Origin: Candidatus Limimorpha equi | GTDB lineage: Bacteria; Bacteroidota; Bacteroidia; Bacteroidales; F082 | Direction: 5' to 3' | DNA: 15,056 bases | Assembly (NCBI GenBank): GCA_018065885.1 | Contig: JAGHSL010000027.1 | Span: forward strand, 1-15,056 | Shown here: in pieces, positions 1 through 8,037 of the stretch | Layout of the letters: each line of letters starts with the position of its first letter | Numbering within the stretch: the stretch's first letter is position 1 | Notes under the pieces: model-generated | Told to the model about the DNA's origin: nothing | What the model saw: the letters and a program-made list of their open reading frames with translations, nothing else | Database searches by the model: none | Made by a program: the position numbers and the translations under genes

Positions 1-2
1 AA

Positions 3-176
3 GGCGGACAAATCAAGCCGAAAGGCAGCACGGATGTCACCCCGATTTTGAATGGTAAAGGCGGCACGACAATTATTCCGAGTGGTGGAAAGACAAATGG
101 CTCAAACGGAAATTCCAATAATACTAATTCGGGCGGAAGCATTAAGATTAAACCTGCTGGGAATAAGAAAGGATAA
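3..176 (+). CDS. C-terminal tail of an unidentified protein (5' truncated)
   Basis: An open frame enters from the left edge and ends at TAA 174-176, giving about 57 residues. The tail is rich in Gly, Ser, Asn, Thr and Lys, with GGK-type and SNGNSNN-type stretches, and ends in KIKPAGNKKG. This composition suggests a disordered C-terminal extension rather than a folded domain, and no catalytic motif is visible. A hairpin terminator starts about 20 bases after the stop, which supports this being the true end of a gene. The other two forward frames hit stops within the first 60 bases. I do not recognise the family; the rest of the protein lies outside the window. Confidence 0.6.
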   Translation, partial: GGQIKPKGSTDVTPILNGKGGTTIIPSGGKTNGSNGNSNNTNSGGSIKIKPAGNKKG

Positions 177-195
177 ACTTTTTGACATGATTGAA

Positions 196-233
196 TTGCA
201 ACAGCCGCTTCCACAACGGCTGTTTTTTTGCAA
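196..233 (+). terminator. Rho-independent terminator after the truncated first gene
   Basis: AACAGCCG (200-207) pairs with CGGCTGTT (217-224) around a 9-base loop, followed by a run of T residues at 223-229. An outer TTGCAA copy on each side (196-201 and 228-233) can extend the pairing. It separates the upstream gene from the polysaccharide module. Confidence 0.8.
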
Positions 234-271
234 ATATTGGATTCTGAAGTCGGCGAACTTGGAAAAATCCA

Positions 272-279
272 TATCTTTG
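272..279 (+). promoter_or_regulatory. Bacteroidota-type -7 promoter box before the flippase gene
   Basis: TATCTTTG matches the Bacteroidota sigma-ABfr -7 consensus TAnnTTTG and lies 19 bases before the ATG at 299, implying a very short leader. No good -33 TTTG/TTG is found 19-21 bases upstream, so the call rests on the -7 box and its position after a terminator. Confidence 0.45.
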
Positions 280-298
280 CAAGATTTTAAAATAGGAA

Positions 299-1789
299 AT
301 GCAGAACAAATTCATCAAGAATATCATTTTCCTGCTGTTTCTCAACTTGTTGGTGAAACCATTCTGGATTCTCGGCGTCGACCGCGAAGTCCAAAACATG
401 TTGGGCGACAAATCCTACGGCCTTTATTTGGCCATTTTCAATTTCTCATACCTATTTTATATAATACTTGACCTTGGCATTACCAATTTCAACAGCCGGA
501 ATATTGCCCAGGACAACAAGTCGCTTTCAAAGCATTTTGCCGGACTTTCCGAAGTGAAACTCATTCTTGGTCTTGTTTATGCCGTCGTCATTTTTGTCAT
601 TGGCTACATCAAGGGCTTCCGCGATGGATTTGAACTTAAACTGCTGTTTTGGTGCGGTTTAAACCAGATTTTGCTTTCGTTTATCTTGTTTTTGCGTTCC
701 AATATCCAAGGTCTGCTGCTATTCAAGACCGATAGTTTCCTTTCGGTTTTTGATAGGCTTCTCGCCATTTTGCTGATGAGCATGATTCTTTGGACAGGCT
801 GGTTCCCGAGAGAAAAATTCAGTATCATTTGGTATTTGCAAGCGCAGACGCTGGCATACGTTTGTACCATCATCGTGGCATTGAGTGTCGTCTTGAAACA
901 CACTGAAAAACTTGAATTTAGAATCAATTATAAGTTTTTTGCCGACATTATCAGGCAAAGTCTTCCGTTTGCCTTGCTTGTCCTTTTGATGAGTGTCTAC
1001 AGTCGCATTGAGCCTATACTTTTGCAGCATCTTTTGGACGATGGTGAGGTTCAGGCTGGAATTTACGGACGAGCTTACCGTCTTTTCGATGCGGGCAACA
1101 ACATTTCCAATCTTTTTGCCGTTTTCCTGCTACCCATGTTTGCGTCGACAATTGCTAAAAAGGAGAATCTCAACGACTTGGTGAAATCGTCGTTCAGCCT
1201 GATTGTTGCTATGGCGGGCATTGTCACCGTTTTGTGTTTCTTCTATCGTCAGGAAATCATGCAGCTGATGTATCATGCCGAGCCTAGCGAAAATGAAGCT
1301 GATTTCCTTTTGCGCATCGGACAATATGCCAAGGTTTTCCCAATTCTTATGGGTAGTTTCTTCTGTCTTTCAACGACTTACGTTTTCGGAACTTTGCTCA
1401 CTGCTAATGGAAGCCTTCGCCAATTGAACATTGTGGCCGCTTCTGGCGTAGTTATCAATGTGCTGCTGAACCTGATTTTTATTCCGCTTTTCAAGTCGGT
1501 CGGAGCCGCTTGCACCAGCCTTTGCGTTCAGGCTGTCACTGCATACGCGCAATATCTGATTGCCAAGCGCATCCTTAAATTCGATTTGGGAGGAAAATAT
1601 TGGCTTCATGTCGTGCTGTTTATCATCGCGATAATTGTTGCTACAAGTGTTGTTAAATTGTTGAATATCAATTGGATAGTTGCTTTTTCCATTAGTTTCT
1701 GCCTTGACATCGTCCTTGTCTTTGCCACAAGACTTATCGGTCTGAAAGAGATTGTCGGTTTGCTGTTACAGAAAGCTCAAAACGATTAA
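299..1789 (+). CDS. Polysaccharide flippase, Wzx/MATE-like (MOP superfamily)
   Basis: Predicted inner-membrane flippase of 496 residues that would move undecaprenyl-linked oligosaccharide repeat units to the periplasmic face. The protein is hydrophobic throughout, with roughly 12-14 membrane segments, the usual length and layout for Wzx/PST proteins. The N-terminal region, with VDREVQNMLGDKSYGLY near residues 27-43 and an early LDLGITNFNSRNIA block, is typical of Bacteroidota lipopolysaccharide-biosynthesis flippases as I recall them. The ATG at 299 is the first start after the terminator and the TATCTTTG box. Downstream lie two Wzz-like genes and a Wzy_C-family gene, which supports the assignment. 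A separate promoter at 1826 suggests the following genes are not fully dependent on this transcript. The exact substrate cannot be read from sequence. Confidence 0.88.
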   Translation: MQNKFIKNIIFLLFLNLLVKPFWILGVDREVQNMLGDKSYGLYLAIFNFSYLFYIILDLGITNFNSRNIAQDNKSLSKHFAGLSEVKLILGLVYAVVIFVIGYIKGFRDGFELKLLFWCGLNQILLSFILFLRSNIQGLLLFKTDSFLSVFDRLLAILLMSMILWTGWFPREKFSIIWYLQAQTLAYVCTIIVALSVVLKHTEKLEFRINYKFFADIIRQSLPFALLVLLMSVYSRIEPILLQHLLDDGEVQAGIYGRAYRLFDAGNNISNLFAVFLLPMFASTIAKKENLNDLVKSSFSLIVAMAGIVTVLCFFYRQEIMQLMYHAEPSENEADFLLRIGQYAKVFPILMGSFFCLSTTYVFGTLLTANGSLRQLNIVAASGVVINVLLNLIFIPLFKSVGAACTSLCVQAVTAYAQYLIAKRILKFDLGGKYWLHVVLFIIAIIVATSVVKLLNINWIVAFSISFCLDIVLVFATRLIGLKEIVGLLLQKAQND

Positions 1790-1802
1790 AATCATTTTTT
1801 CG

Positions 1803-1833
1803 ATTGTCCTTTCAACTTAATTTCTTATTTTTG
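1803..1833 (+). promoter_or_regulatory. Promoter before the first chain-length regulator
   Basis: ATTG at 1803-1806 and TATTTTTG at 1826-1833, separated by 19 bases, fit the Bacteroidota -33/-7 consensus well. The pair lies wholly in the 65-base gap between the flippase stop and the ATG at 1855, giving a leader of about 15 bases. Confidence 0.65.
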
Positions 1834-1854
1834 GCACTTTATTAGGCATGAATA

Positions 1855-2883
1855 ATGGACGGAGAAAAATCTAACATATACAGTTCTAAACAATTATGTA
1901 AATTATTGATTGATTATAGAAAACCTGTAATCATCATTTTGATTGTTGCGGCAATTTTGGCGGTCGTCTTTAGTTCGCCGTTTTTCATTACGCCGCTTTT
2001 TAAATCGTCAGCAGTTCTATATCCGACTTCAAGTAATTCAATTTCAAAGGTTTTGATTAGCACGACGTTTTCTACGGACAAGGATATTATGAATTTTGGT
2101 GAAGACGAGCAGACCGAACAAATGTTGCAGGTTTTGAATTCAAACAAAGTGCGTGATAAGGTCATTGAATGTTTCAACTTGATGGAACATTACAATATAG
2201 ATCCTAATCAGAAATTTCCATATACGAAACTGAATAAACTTTACGACAACCGCATCAAGTTCCGTCGCACGGAATATAATGCGGTGAAAATCACTGTTTT
2301 TGATTCTGATGCAAAAATGGCGGCTCAAATGGCAAACGACATCGCTGAAATCTTCGACAGCACGATGAACCAGATGCAGAAAGAAGTCGCCTTGAAAGCT
2401 TTCCGCATTGTCGAAGACGAATATTTCAGTCTGTGCAAGGAAATGCAAATGCTTGAGGATTCGCTGAATACTTTGCGCAAATTTGGCGTTTTTGATTACG
2501 AATCGCAGGTTGAGATGCTGAGCCAGCAGCTGGCAATTGAATTGGGCAAAGGCAATTCGACTGGTGTCAATGCCATTCAGAAACAGTTGGACATTCTGGC
2601 CGAATATGGCGGTGCGTCTTACGCCATCAATGAAAGACTGGATAACGACCGTTTGCAGCTTTCGTTGGTCAAATCAAAATACGAGGAAGCAAAAGTTGAT
2701 GCTACGGAGTTTATTCCGCACAAATTTGTCGTAACTTCTGCATTTACAGCCGAAAGGAAGAGCACACCTGTCAGATGGATTATTGTTGCCGTGACGGTTT
2801 GCTCAACTTTCATATTGTTGCTCCTTATCCTTGCCTTTGTGGGACGTTATAAAAATGCTTTTCAGACAAATACAAAAGGTTAA
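1855..2883 (+). CDS. Wzz-like polysaccharide chain-length determinant (copy 1)
   Basis: Predicted inner-membrane polysaccharide co-polymerase of 342 residues, thought to set the chain length made by a Wzy polymerase. It has the Wzz topology: a short cytoplasmic N-terminus, a membrane segment at about 24-43, a long periplasmic region with helical, coiled-coil-like content (about 160-290), and a second membrane segment at about 306-329. Just before that segment comes a KSTPVRW motif, equivalent to the Pro-rich pre-TM2 motif of this family. No C-terminal tyrosine-kinase domain is present. An ATG at 1848 stops within eight codons in its own frame, so 1855 is chosen. The next gene is a clear paralogue (shared ITPLxKS, TEQMLQ and PVRW blocks). 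Compared with it, this copy has about 20 extra residues after the YP motif near residue 60. Confidence 0.85.
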   Translation: MDGEKSNIYSSKQLCKLLIDYRKPVIIILIVAAILAVVFSSPFFITPLFKSSAVLYPTSSNSISKVLISTTFSTDKDIMNFGEDEQTEQMLQVLNSNKVRDKVIECFNLMEHYNIDPNQKFPYTKLNKLYDNRIKFRRTEYNAVKITVFDSDAKMAAQMANDIAEIFDSTMNQMQKEVALKAFRIVEDEYFSLCKEMQMLEDSLNTLRKFGVFDYESQVEMLSQQLAIELGKGNSTGVNAIQKQLDILAEYGGASYAINERLDNDRLQLSLVKSKYEEAKVDATEFIPHKFVVTSAFTAERKSTPVRWIIVAVTVCSTFILLLLILAFVGRYKNAFQTNTKG

Positions 2884-2959
2884 TCATTTAAATGGTAAAA
2901 ATAATCCTGCAAAATCACCTTCAATAATCATATCTAACACAGAAACAAAACTTAACACA

Positions 2960-3895
2960 ATGGATAATAATTTCAATAATCTTTCACTCGTTCAGCTCAT
3001 TTTGAAATGGAAATGGCACATCATTATCATCACTGTTGCAGCTGCAATTTGCGGTGCCGTTTTCTCAAGTTCGGCGTTCATTACGCCTCTATACAAATCG
3101 GAAGCAGTGGCTTATCCGGCCAACATCAATCCTTATTCTGATGAAAGTGAAACAGAGCAGATGCTTCAAATAATTAATTCGCAGTCGATTATGGATTCGA
3201 TTGTTGAAAAATATGACCTTTGGTCGGATTATGGAATTGACAAGAACGATAAATTTGCCAAGACTTATATGGTAAATGAATATCGTGGTAAGATTAAGAT
3301 TTCGAAGACTCCGTACGAAGCTGTTTCCATCGCGGTTTCCGACAAGGATCCTTTTGTCGCCTGCAACATTGCGAAAGACATCTTGAATTTCTATGATAAA
3401 AAAGTGCATGAACTTCATAATCAGAAGGTTGGTGAAGTGGTTGCCATGTATGAAAGACAGCTTCGCCTTAAGCAGCATGACATTGATTCCTTGAAACAAT
3501 GTGTTGTTGAAATTGGAACCCAACATGGTATCACTGAGTATACTGGGGTGAGCCGCGAAGTGACAAGGAGCTATCTTAATGGTTCTGCAAAAGCTGCTGA
3601 ACTAAAAGAGAATATGGAACTTTATGGTGCTGACATTCTTGACCTTACAACTAAAATTCAAGCCGAAAGCAACACTTATGTTTCCATCAAAGTCGATTAC
3701 GAACAAGAGTTACGTTTTTACAACTCTAATCTCACCTATTCTAATATTGTTACAGATCCCTTTCCTGCTGACAAGAAATCATTTCCTGTCAGATGGGTTG
3801 TTGTGGCGTTGTGTGGCTTAGGAGCTTTCCTGTTTTCCATTCTGCTTGTTTTCATTATCGAAAACAGAAAGAAATTCGTTCTCAATAATCAGTAA
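2960..3895 (+). CDS. Wzz-like polysaccharide chain-length determinant (copy 2)
   Basis: A second co-polymerase of 311 residues with the same plan as the preceding gene: a membrane segment at about 18-37, a periplasmic helical region, a KKSFPVRW motif, and a membrane segment at about 278-299. Shared blocks with copy 1 include AVFSS, FITPL, YKSEAVAYP, ETEQMLQ and PVRW. The frame is open back to 2831, overlapping the upstream gene. That 43-residue extension is polar, unlike the family, and overlaps copy 1, whereas MDNN at 2960 places the first membrane helix where copy 1 has it. No promoter box was found in the 76-base gap, so it is probably cotranscribed with copy 1. Its stop lies 3 bases before the next start. 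Confidence 0.85.
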   Translation: MDNNFNNLSLVQLILKWKWHIIIITVAAAICGAVFSSSAFITPLYKSEAVAYPANINPYSDESETEQMLQIINSQSIMDSIVEKYDLWSDYGIDKNDKFAKTYMVNEYRGKIKISKTPYEAVSIAVSDKDPFVACNIAKDILNFYDKKVHELHNQKVGEVVAMYERQLRLKQHDIDSLKQCVVEIGTQHGITEYTGVSREVTRSYLNGSAKAAELKENMELYGADILDLTTKIQAESNTYVSIKVDYEQELRFYNSNLTYSNIVTDPFPADKKSFPVRWVVVALCGLGAFLFSILLVFIIENRKKFVLNNQ

Positions 3896-3898
3896 GCC

Positions 3899-5341
3899 GT
3901 GGAGAAAAAGGAGAAAATAGGCTGGCTTTACTGCATTGCGGCTCTTTTTGTCGCCCTTGGATTGTTTTTTGTCGTAAAGAAGGACACTTATTTGTTCTTT
4001 GCTTTGCCTATTGTGTTGGGTGTGTTGCTGCTTTACATTTTCTCCTTGGATAAAGTGTTGCTGCTCACCAGTTTCTGTGTGCCGTTGTCGGTTGTTTTGG
4101 ATAAGTTCAGCGATGCAGGATTGGCCATTTCGCTCCCGGCTGAGCCTCTGCTGATGGGCATTCTCGTTATGTTTGTCGCTAAAATGCTGTACGACGGAAA
4201 ATACGACCGTTGCATAGCGCATCATCCCATCGCCATTGTCATTTATTGCATGTTTATTTGGATGATTGTCACTACAATTACAAGTGAGTTGCCTGTCGTT
4301 TCCATCAAATTCATTGCTTCGAGATTGTGGTTTGTCGTTCCGTCGTTTTTCCTTTGCGCCATTCTTTTCAAACGCCCCAAAAACATTGACTGGTTTATTT
4401 GGCTTTATATCGCAAGTCTCTGTATTGTATGTTTTTACACTATCATTCATCATGCCATGTTTGGCTTTGATGGCGATTCGGCTCACTGGGTGATGACACC
4501 TTTTTATAATGACCACACGGCTTACGGTGCTGCCTTGGCAATTTATCTGATTTTGGCCTTGACTTACGTTTTTATTCCAGGCATAAAGAAATCCAGAAGG
4601 TTGATTATCATCGCGGTTGTCTGTCTGCTTGGTTTGGCTTTGGTACTTTCCAATTGCCGTGCTGCTTGGATTAGCATAATTGCCGCTCTCGGCGTGTTGT
4701 GCTGTGTGTTGCTGAAAATCAAGTTCCGTTGGATTGCGACTGTCATGGTGGTTTTGGTCGGCTTGTTCTTCGCTTTTCAGAATCAGATTGTTGATGCCTT
4801 GGAGAAAAACAACCAAGATGCTTCCGGCGATTTTATTGAGAATGTGCAATCCATCACTAATATTTCGACCGATGCCTCGAATCTGGAACGTATTAACCGT
4901 TGGCAATCAGCGTTCCGTCTTTTCAACGAAAGGCCTTTCTTTGGCTGGGGGCCGGGCACTTACCAGTTCGTTTATGCACCATATCAAATGTCGAAGGAAA
5001 AGACCATCATCAGTACTAATGCCGGTGATGGGGGCAACGCTCATAGCGAATACATTGGTGCTCTGGCAGAGCAAGGCTTATTAGGCTCGTTGATTGTGCT
5101 TGCGTTTGTCGTCACGACGGTTTATTGTGGTCTTACGACTTATAAACGCTGTAAAAACAGAAAGGCCAAAATCATGGTTCTGGGCGCAACTTTAGCTTTC
5201 TTCAGCTATTTCATTCATGGTATCTTGAATAACTTTTTGGATACCGATAAACTTGCCGTTCCCGTCTGGAGTTGTGCAGCACTTATCGCTGCCATTGATG
5301 TTTATTATGCTGATAAGGAAGATTTTCAGGAAGAAAAGTGA
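3899..5341 (+). CDS. O-antigen ligase/polymerase family membrane protein (Wzy_C)
   Basis: Predicted inner-membrane protein of 480 residues with about 11-12 hydrophobic segments, belonging to the O-antigen ligase/Wzy family. Visible signatures are NDHTAYG at about 204-210, SNCRAAWIS at about 250, a large periplasmic loop, then RPFFGWGPGTY at about 345 and NAHSEYIGALAEQGLLG at about 379-395. The His-containing block and the GxGP block are the usual markers of the Wzy_C domain. The GTG at 3899 is chosen because it follows the previous stop by 3 bases, the protein is hydrophobic from about residue 8, and the first in-frame ATG would remove around 85 residues including several helices. With a flippase and two chain-length regulators upstream, polymerase (Wzy) fits better than ligase (WaaL), but the sequence alone does not settle it. 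Confidence 0.82.
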   Translation: MEKKEKIGWLYCIAALFVALGLFFVVKKDTYLFFALPIVLGVLLLYIFSLDKVLLLTSFCVPLSVVLDKFSDAGLAISLPAEPLLMGILVMFVAKMLYDGKYDRCIAHHPIAIVIYCMFIWMIVTTITSELPVVSIKFIASRLWFVVPSFFLCAILFKRPKNIDWFIWLYIASLCIVCFYTIIHHAMFGFDGDSAHWVMTPFYNDHTAYGAALAIYLILALTYVFIPGIKKSRRLIIIAVVCLLGLALVLSNCRAAWISIIAALGVLCCVLLKIKFRWIATVMVVLVGLFFAFQNQIVDALEKNNQDASGDFIENVQSITNISTDASNLERINRWQSAFRLFNERPFFGWGPGTYQFVYAPYQMSKEKTIISTNAGDGGNAHSEYIGALAEQGLLGSLIVLAFVVTTVYCGLTTYKRCKNRKAKIMVLGATLAFFSYFIHGILNNFLDTDKLAVPVWSCAALIAAIDVYYADKEDFQEEK

Positions 5342-5493
5342 TCCCGTAATTGGTTCTATGTCGCTTTGAAGCCTCTCGTCGTTGTTATCGCTTCCGTAAT
5401 AGTTTGGTGATGATTATTTTCCGAATTGCCTTAAATTCTTTGATTCTCATCGCTAATGGATTGCTGCATTTCAGTTGTTTTTTTGGTTTTCGC

Positions 5494-5534
5494 AAAAAAA
5501 AGTACTTTGATGAAACTCGTTCCATCAAAGTACT
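5494..5534 (-). terminator. Strong terminator of the patatin unit
   Basis: A perfect 12-base inverted repeat, AGTACTTTGATG (5501-5512) and CATCAAAGTACT (5523-5534), encloses a 10-base loop. On the minus strand the stem is followed by eight T residues (A-run 5494-5501), an intrinsic terminator for the minus-strand patatin gene. On the plus strand it is followed only by CGCTTTATT, so it may weakly terminate the polysaccharide transcript too. The 247-base gap 5342-5588 holds nothing else recognisable. Confidence 0.88.
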
Positions 5535-5588
5535 CGCTTTATTATCAATTCTTGCATTTGCATTGGCCTTGCCAAAAGAGAGGCAGGC

Positions 5589-7952
5589 TTAGAATTCATA
5601 TCCAATGCTGATGTATGCGCCCCAGGGGTTTGAATAGTCTACCCAGTGTACTTGCAATGCTATTGGGCCAATGATGCTGTTGTATGAATACATCAGGCCA
5701 GCTCCCCATGTGCCGAAACCATAGTCTTTGTTGAAAACATCCTGAAACTCAACACTTGCTCTAACATAGTTGACCATTGCGGTTATGTAATTCTTTTTGT
5801 AGAAATTATATCTGAAATCAAATCTTCCGACGTGAATGCATTTGTAAGCGTCGGTCAAATCGGTGGAGTGGTTCAATCCGATGAAAGGCAATTGGTAATC
5901 ATAGTTGCGTCCGAATATGTTGCTGCCAATGTTGTTGTGATAGGCATAGAGGTAGTTGTTACCAACAATTGTTCTTGAATACAGCTGAGGAATAAAGGTG
6001 AATCTGTTCTTGCTGAGATAACCTTTTATGTAGAAACAGAAATCGCCGAAATTTGATTTTAAACTACCCCCATCCGGGTCTTTGAGCTGATGATCCAAGC
6101 GCCAGTGTGCTTCGAGTGCCGTTTCAACACCTTCGGTGGCAAAATAGGCATCGTCAAGGTTGTCGAATTTCAGTTTTGTGAAAGGGCTGAAAGATGCGTT
6201 GGAATAATGTTCCTCATCTTTGAGGGATGTGCCGAAAAGCACATTGTTTGGTGCCTGATAATATGTTATTTTCTCTGATTCAATACCGACGGCGGCTTTT
6301 AGATATCGTAAGTGGAATTCAGAGATGTAGATTCTGAATCTGTTCTGGAAGAACATGTTGTTTGTCATCAGGAAAGTGTTTCCTCCTGCTTTTTGGAATT
6401 TTTCTGTAAGTTCCCAAGTGCTGGGACGAATCATTCGGAAATCGTATGCCATGCTGATGTTCACGAATGACAGGTTTGCCAATGTGGCTGTTGCGTTGAG
6501 CCAGTTGTTATAGCCGACGCATAATGCCAGGTTCGCCTTAATGCCGGAAAGTTTTCTTTGGTTCAGTCCTAGATTGAAAAGGATGGAAGCGCTTTCTTCT
6601 GTGTCGTAACGGAATCCCATGTCGAATACATGAGGCGCGTAAGTTGAGAATGCAATGTTAAGGTCGTATGATTTTATTCTTGCGGTATCGTTTTCAAAAT
6701 CAACGGGATGAAGTACATAATTGATTCTTGAGAAACAGCCGACACCTCGGTATGTGTTGATGGCTTCCTGAATGTCATCGAACGTTATTGTGGATTCATT
6801 TTTCAGTCCGCCTTTGCGAATGAGCCAATTGGCTTCCTGATAGGAAACGTTTTCCATGTTGATGAATCGAATGTAGATGGAGTCGTTGCCTATGTATCTG
6901 GCTTTTGGTGCGTGAAGTGTCTTTTGGGTTGGCTGGAAACTGTCAATGTAATCCTTGATGGCCTGAAGTTGATCGTGGAATTTACGCGCGTCCCTGTAGC
7001 CTCTGTTGACCAAGGAATCGATGGCTTGGGCGTTGAAACTCAACATGCCGTAGTCACTGACATTGGGCTGGATGTAAACGTCGCACAATTTGCGGTTTTC
7101 CTCATTATGCCCTTTCACGGCAATGTTTTTAAGCTGAGCCAGAAGTTGAGGCAAGGATTGAAGTTTTTGCGGGTCGGTGACAAGACCTTGGGCCACTTCG
7201 ATGCCGATGATGATGTCTGCTCCCATTTCGCGGCAGCGGTCGGTCGGGAAATTGTTCACTAAACCTCCGTCAACCAAGTATTTGCCATCGATAGTGACTG
7301 GGTCGAAAACGCCAGGGATTGCCATACTTGCGCGAATGGCTTCGGCAAATTTGCCTTTCCTGATAATCACTTCTTCACCTGTAGTGACATCGGTGGCGAT
7401 GCAGGCGAATGGGATAGGGAGATTGTTGAAGTCCATGGTGTCCTGATAACCGATACAGAGGCTGTTGAAAAGGTTCAGCAGCATGGAACCGTTCATAAAC
7501 GATTCGGGAAGGGAAGATAACAACGATGTGGAAACCTCGCTTTTTGCATTCTCGGTCTTGTTGCCAAGTTCTCCCGAACTGAAAGGTATCGACATCAGGT
7601 AGGTGCTGCGACGCTCTTTTTCGCTTGATGACAAGTTTTTCCGCTTGACGGAATTTGTGATGTAAACCGACCAGTCGAGGTTGGAAATGAGAGTCTGCAA
7701 TTCATCAGGGGAATAGCCCAAGGAATAGAGACCACCAATGATGCTGCCCATGCTTGTGCCAACAACATAGTCGACGGGAATGCCCAATTCCTCAATGTAT
7801 TTCAAAACGCCGATGTGGGCGCTTCCTTTGGCTCCACCACCTCCGAAAACGACGCCTACTTTTGGCCGAGGCGCTTTTATCGTATCATTTGATGCAAAGG
7901 TGGAAACGCTAAGTAATAATGTTAGTAATAATAATGTGATTGTACGTTTCAT
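5589..7952 (-). CDS. Secreted patatin-like phospholipase with POTRA and outer-membrane barrel (PlpD-like)
   Basis: Predicted outer-membrane lipolytic enzyme of 787 residues. A signal peptide covers about residues 1-20 (ends FA, then SND). The patatin domain spans about 30-250: an oxyanion-hole GGGGAKG at 37-43, the nucleophile elbow GTSMG with Ser67, and the DGG motif with Asp228, so the Ser-Asp dyad is intact. A POTRA-like segment at about 345-430 (NVSYQEANWLIRKGGL, then SRINYVLHP) follows. The rest, about 440-787, is rich in alternating aromatic strands and ends ISIGYEF with a terminal Phe, as in BamA/surface-antigen barrels. This order matches type Vd-like PlpD/FplA proteins, in which the barrel presents or releases the lipase. 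The exact lipid substrate is unknown. No promoter box is seen in the 85-base gap upstream, so it is probably cotranscribed with the barrel gene. Confidence 0.9.
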   Translation of the reverse strand: MKRTITLLLLTLLLSVSTFASNDTIKAPRPKVGVVFGGGGAKGSAHIGVLKYIEELGIPVDYVVGTSMGSIIGGLYSLGYSPDELQTLISNLDWSVYITNSVKRKNLSSSEKERRSTYLMSIPFSSGELGNKTENAKSEVSTSLLSSLPESFMNGSMLLNLFNSLCIGYQDTMDFNNLPIPFACIATDVTTGEEVIIRKGKFAEAIRASMAIPGVFDPVTIDGKYLVDGGLVNNFPTDRCREMGADIIIGIEVAQGLVTDPQKLQSLPQLLAQLKNIAVKGHNEENRKLCDVYIQPNVSDYGMLSFNAQAIDSLVNRGYRDARKFHDQLQAIKDYIDSFQPTQKTLHAPKARYIGNDSIYIRFINMENVSYQEANWLIRKGGLKNESTITFDDIQEAINTYRGVGCFSRINYVLHPVDFENDTARIKSYDLNIAFSTYAPHVFDMGFRYDTEESASILFNLGLNQRKLSGIKANLALCVGYNNWLNATATLANLSFVNISMAYDFRMIRPSTWELTEKFQKAGGNTFLMTNNMFFQNRFRIYISEFHLRYLKAAVGIESEKITYYQAPNNVLFGTSLKDEEHYSNASFSPFTKLKFDNLDDAYFATEGVETALEAHWRLDHQLKDPDGGSLKSNFGDFCFYIKGYLSKNRFTFIPQLYSRTIVGNNYLYAYHNNIGSNIFGRNYDYQLPFIGLNHSTDLTDAYKCIHVGRFDFRYNFYKKNYITAMVNYVRASVEFQDVFNKDYGFGTWGAGLMYSYNSIIGPIALQVHWVDYSNPWGAYISIGYEF

Positions 7953-8037
7953 CTGTATTTGACTATTTTATAGTTATCAGTTTTTTCTGTTGGCAGATTG
8001 TTCAAAAAAGTTCAATCCTTATTCACTTTTCACTTAA

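Noticed and set aside
52..471. 139-residue plus-strand open frame
   Set aside because: It runs across a clear terminator and into the flippase in another frame, with no family-like composition.
1783..1808. Possible terminator after the flippase gene
   Set aside because: Only a 4-base GATT/AATC stem before the T-run; too weak to call.
2831..2959. Upstream extension of the second chain-length regulator
   Set aside because: Overlaps the first regulator and adds a polar stretch not matched in its paralogue; the start at 2960 fits the family.
3818..4906. 362-residue minus-strand open frame
   Set aside because: It lies antisense to the O-antigen ligase/polymerase gene and its Gln/Asn/His-rich content is a mirror of hydrophobic codons; no domain is recognisable.
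5350..5592. 80-residue plus-strand open frame after the polysaccharide genes
   Set aside because: It contains the patatin terminator hairpin and overlaps the patatin stop; no promoter or ribosome-binding site.
7990..8020. Possible hairpin terminator between the barrel and patatin genes
   Set aside because: GTTCAA is repeated in the same orientation, so it cannot form a stem; no other hairpin was seen.
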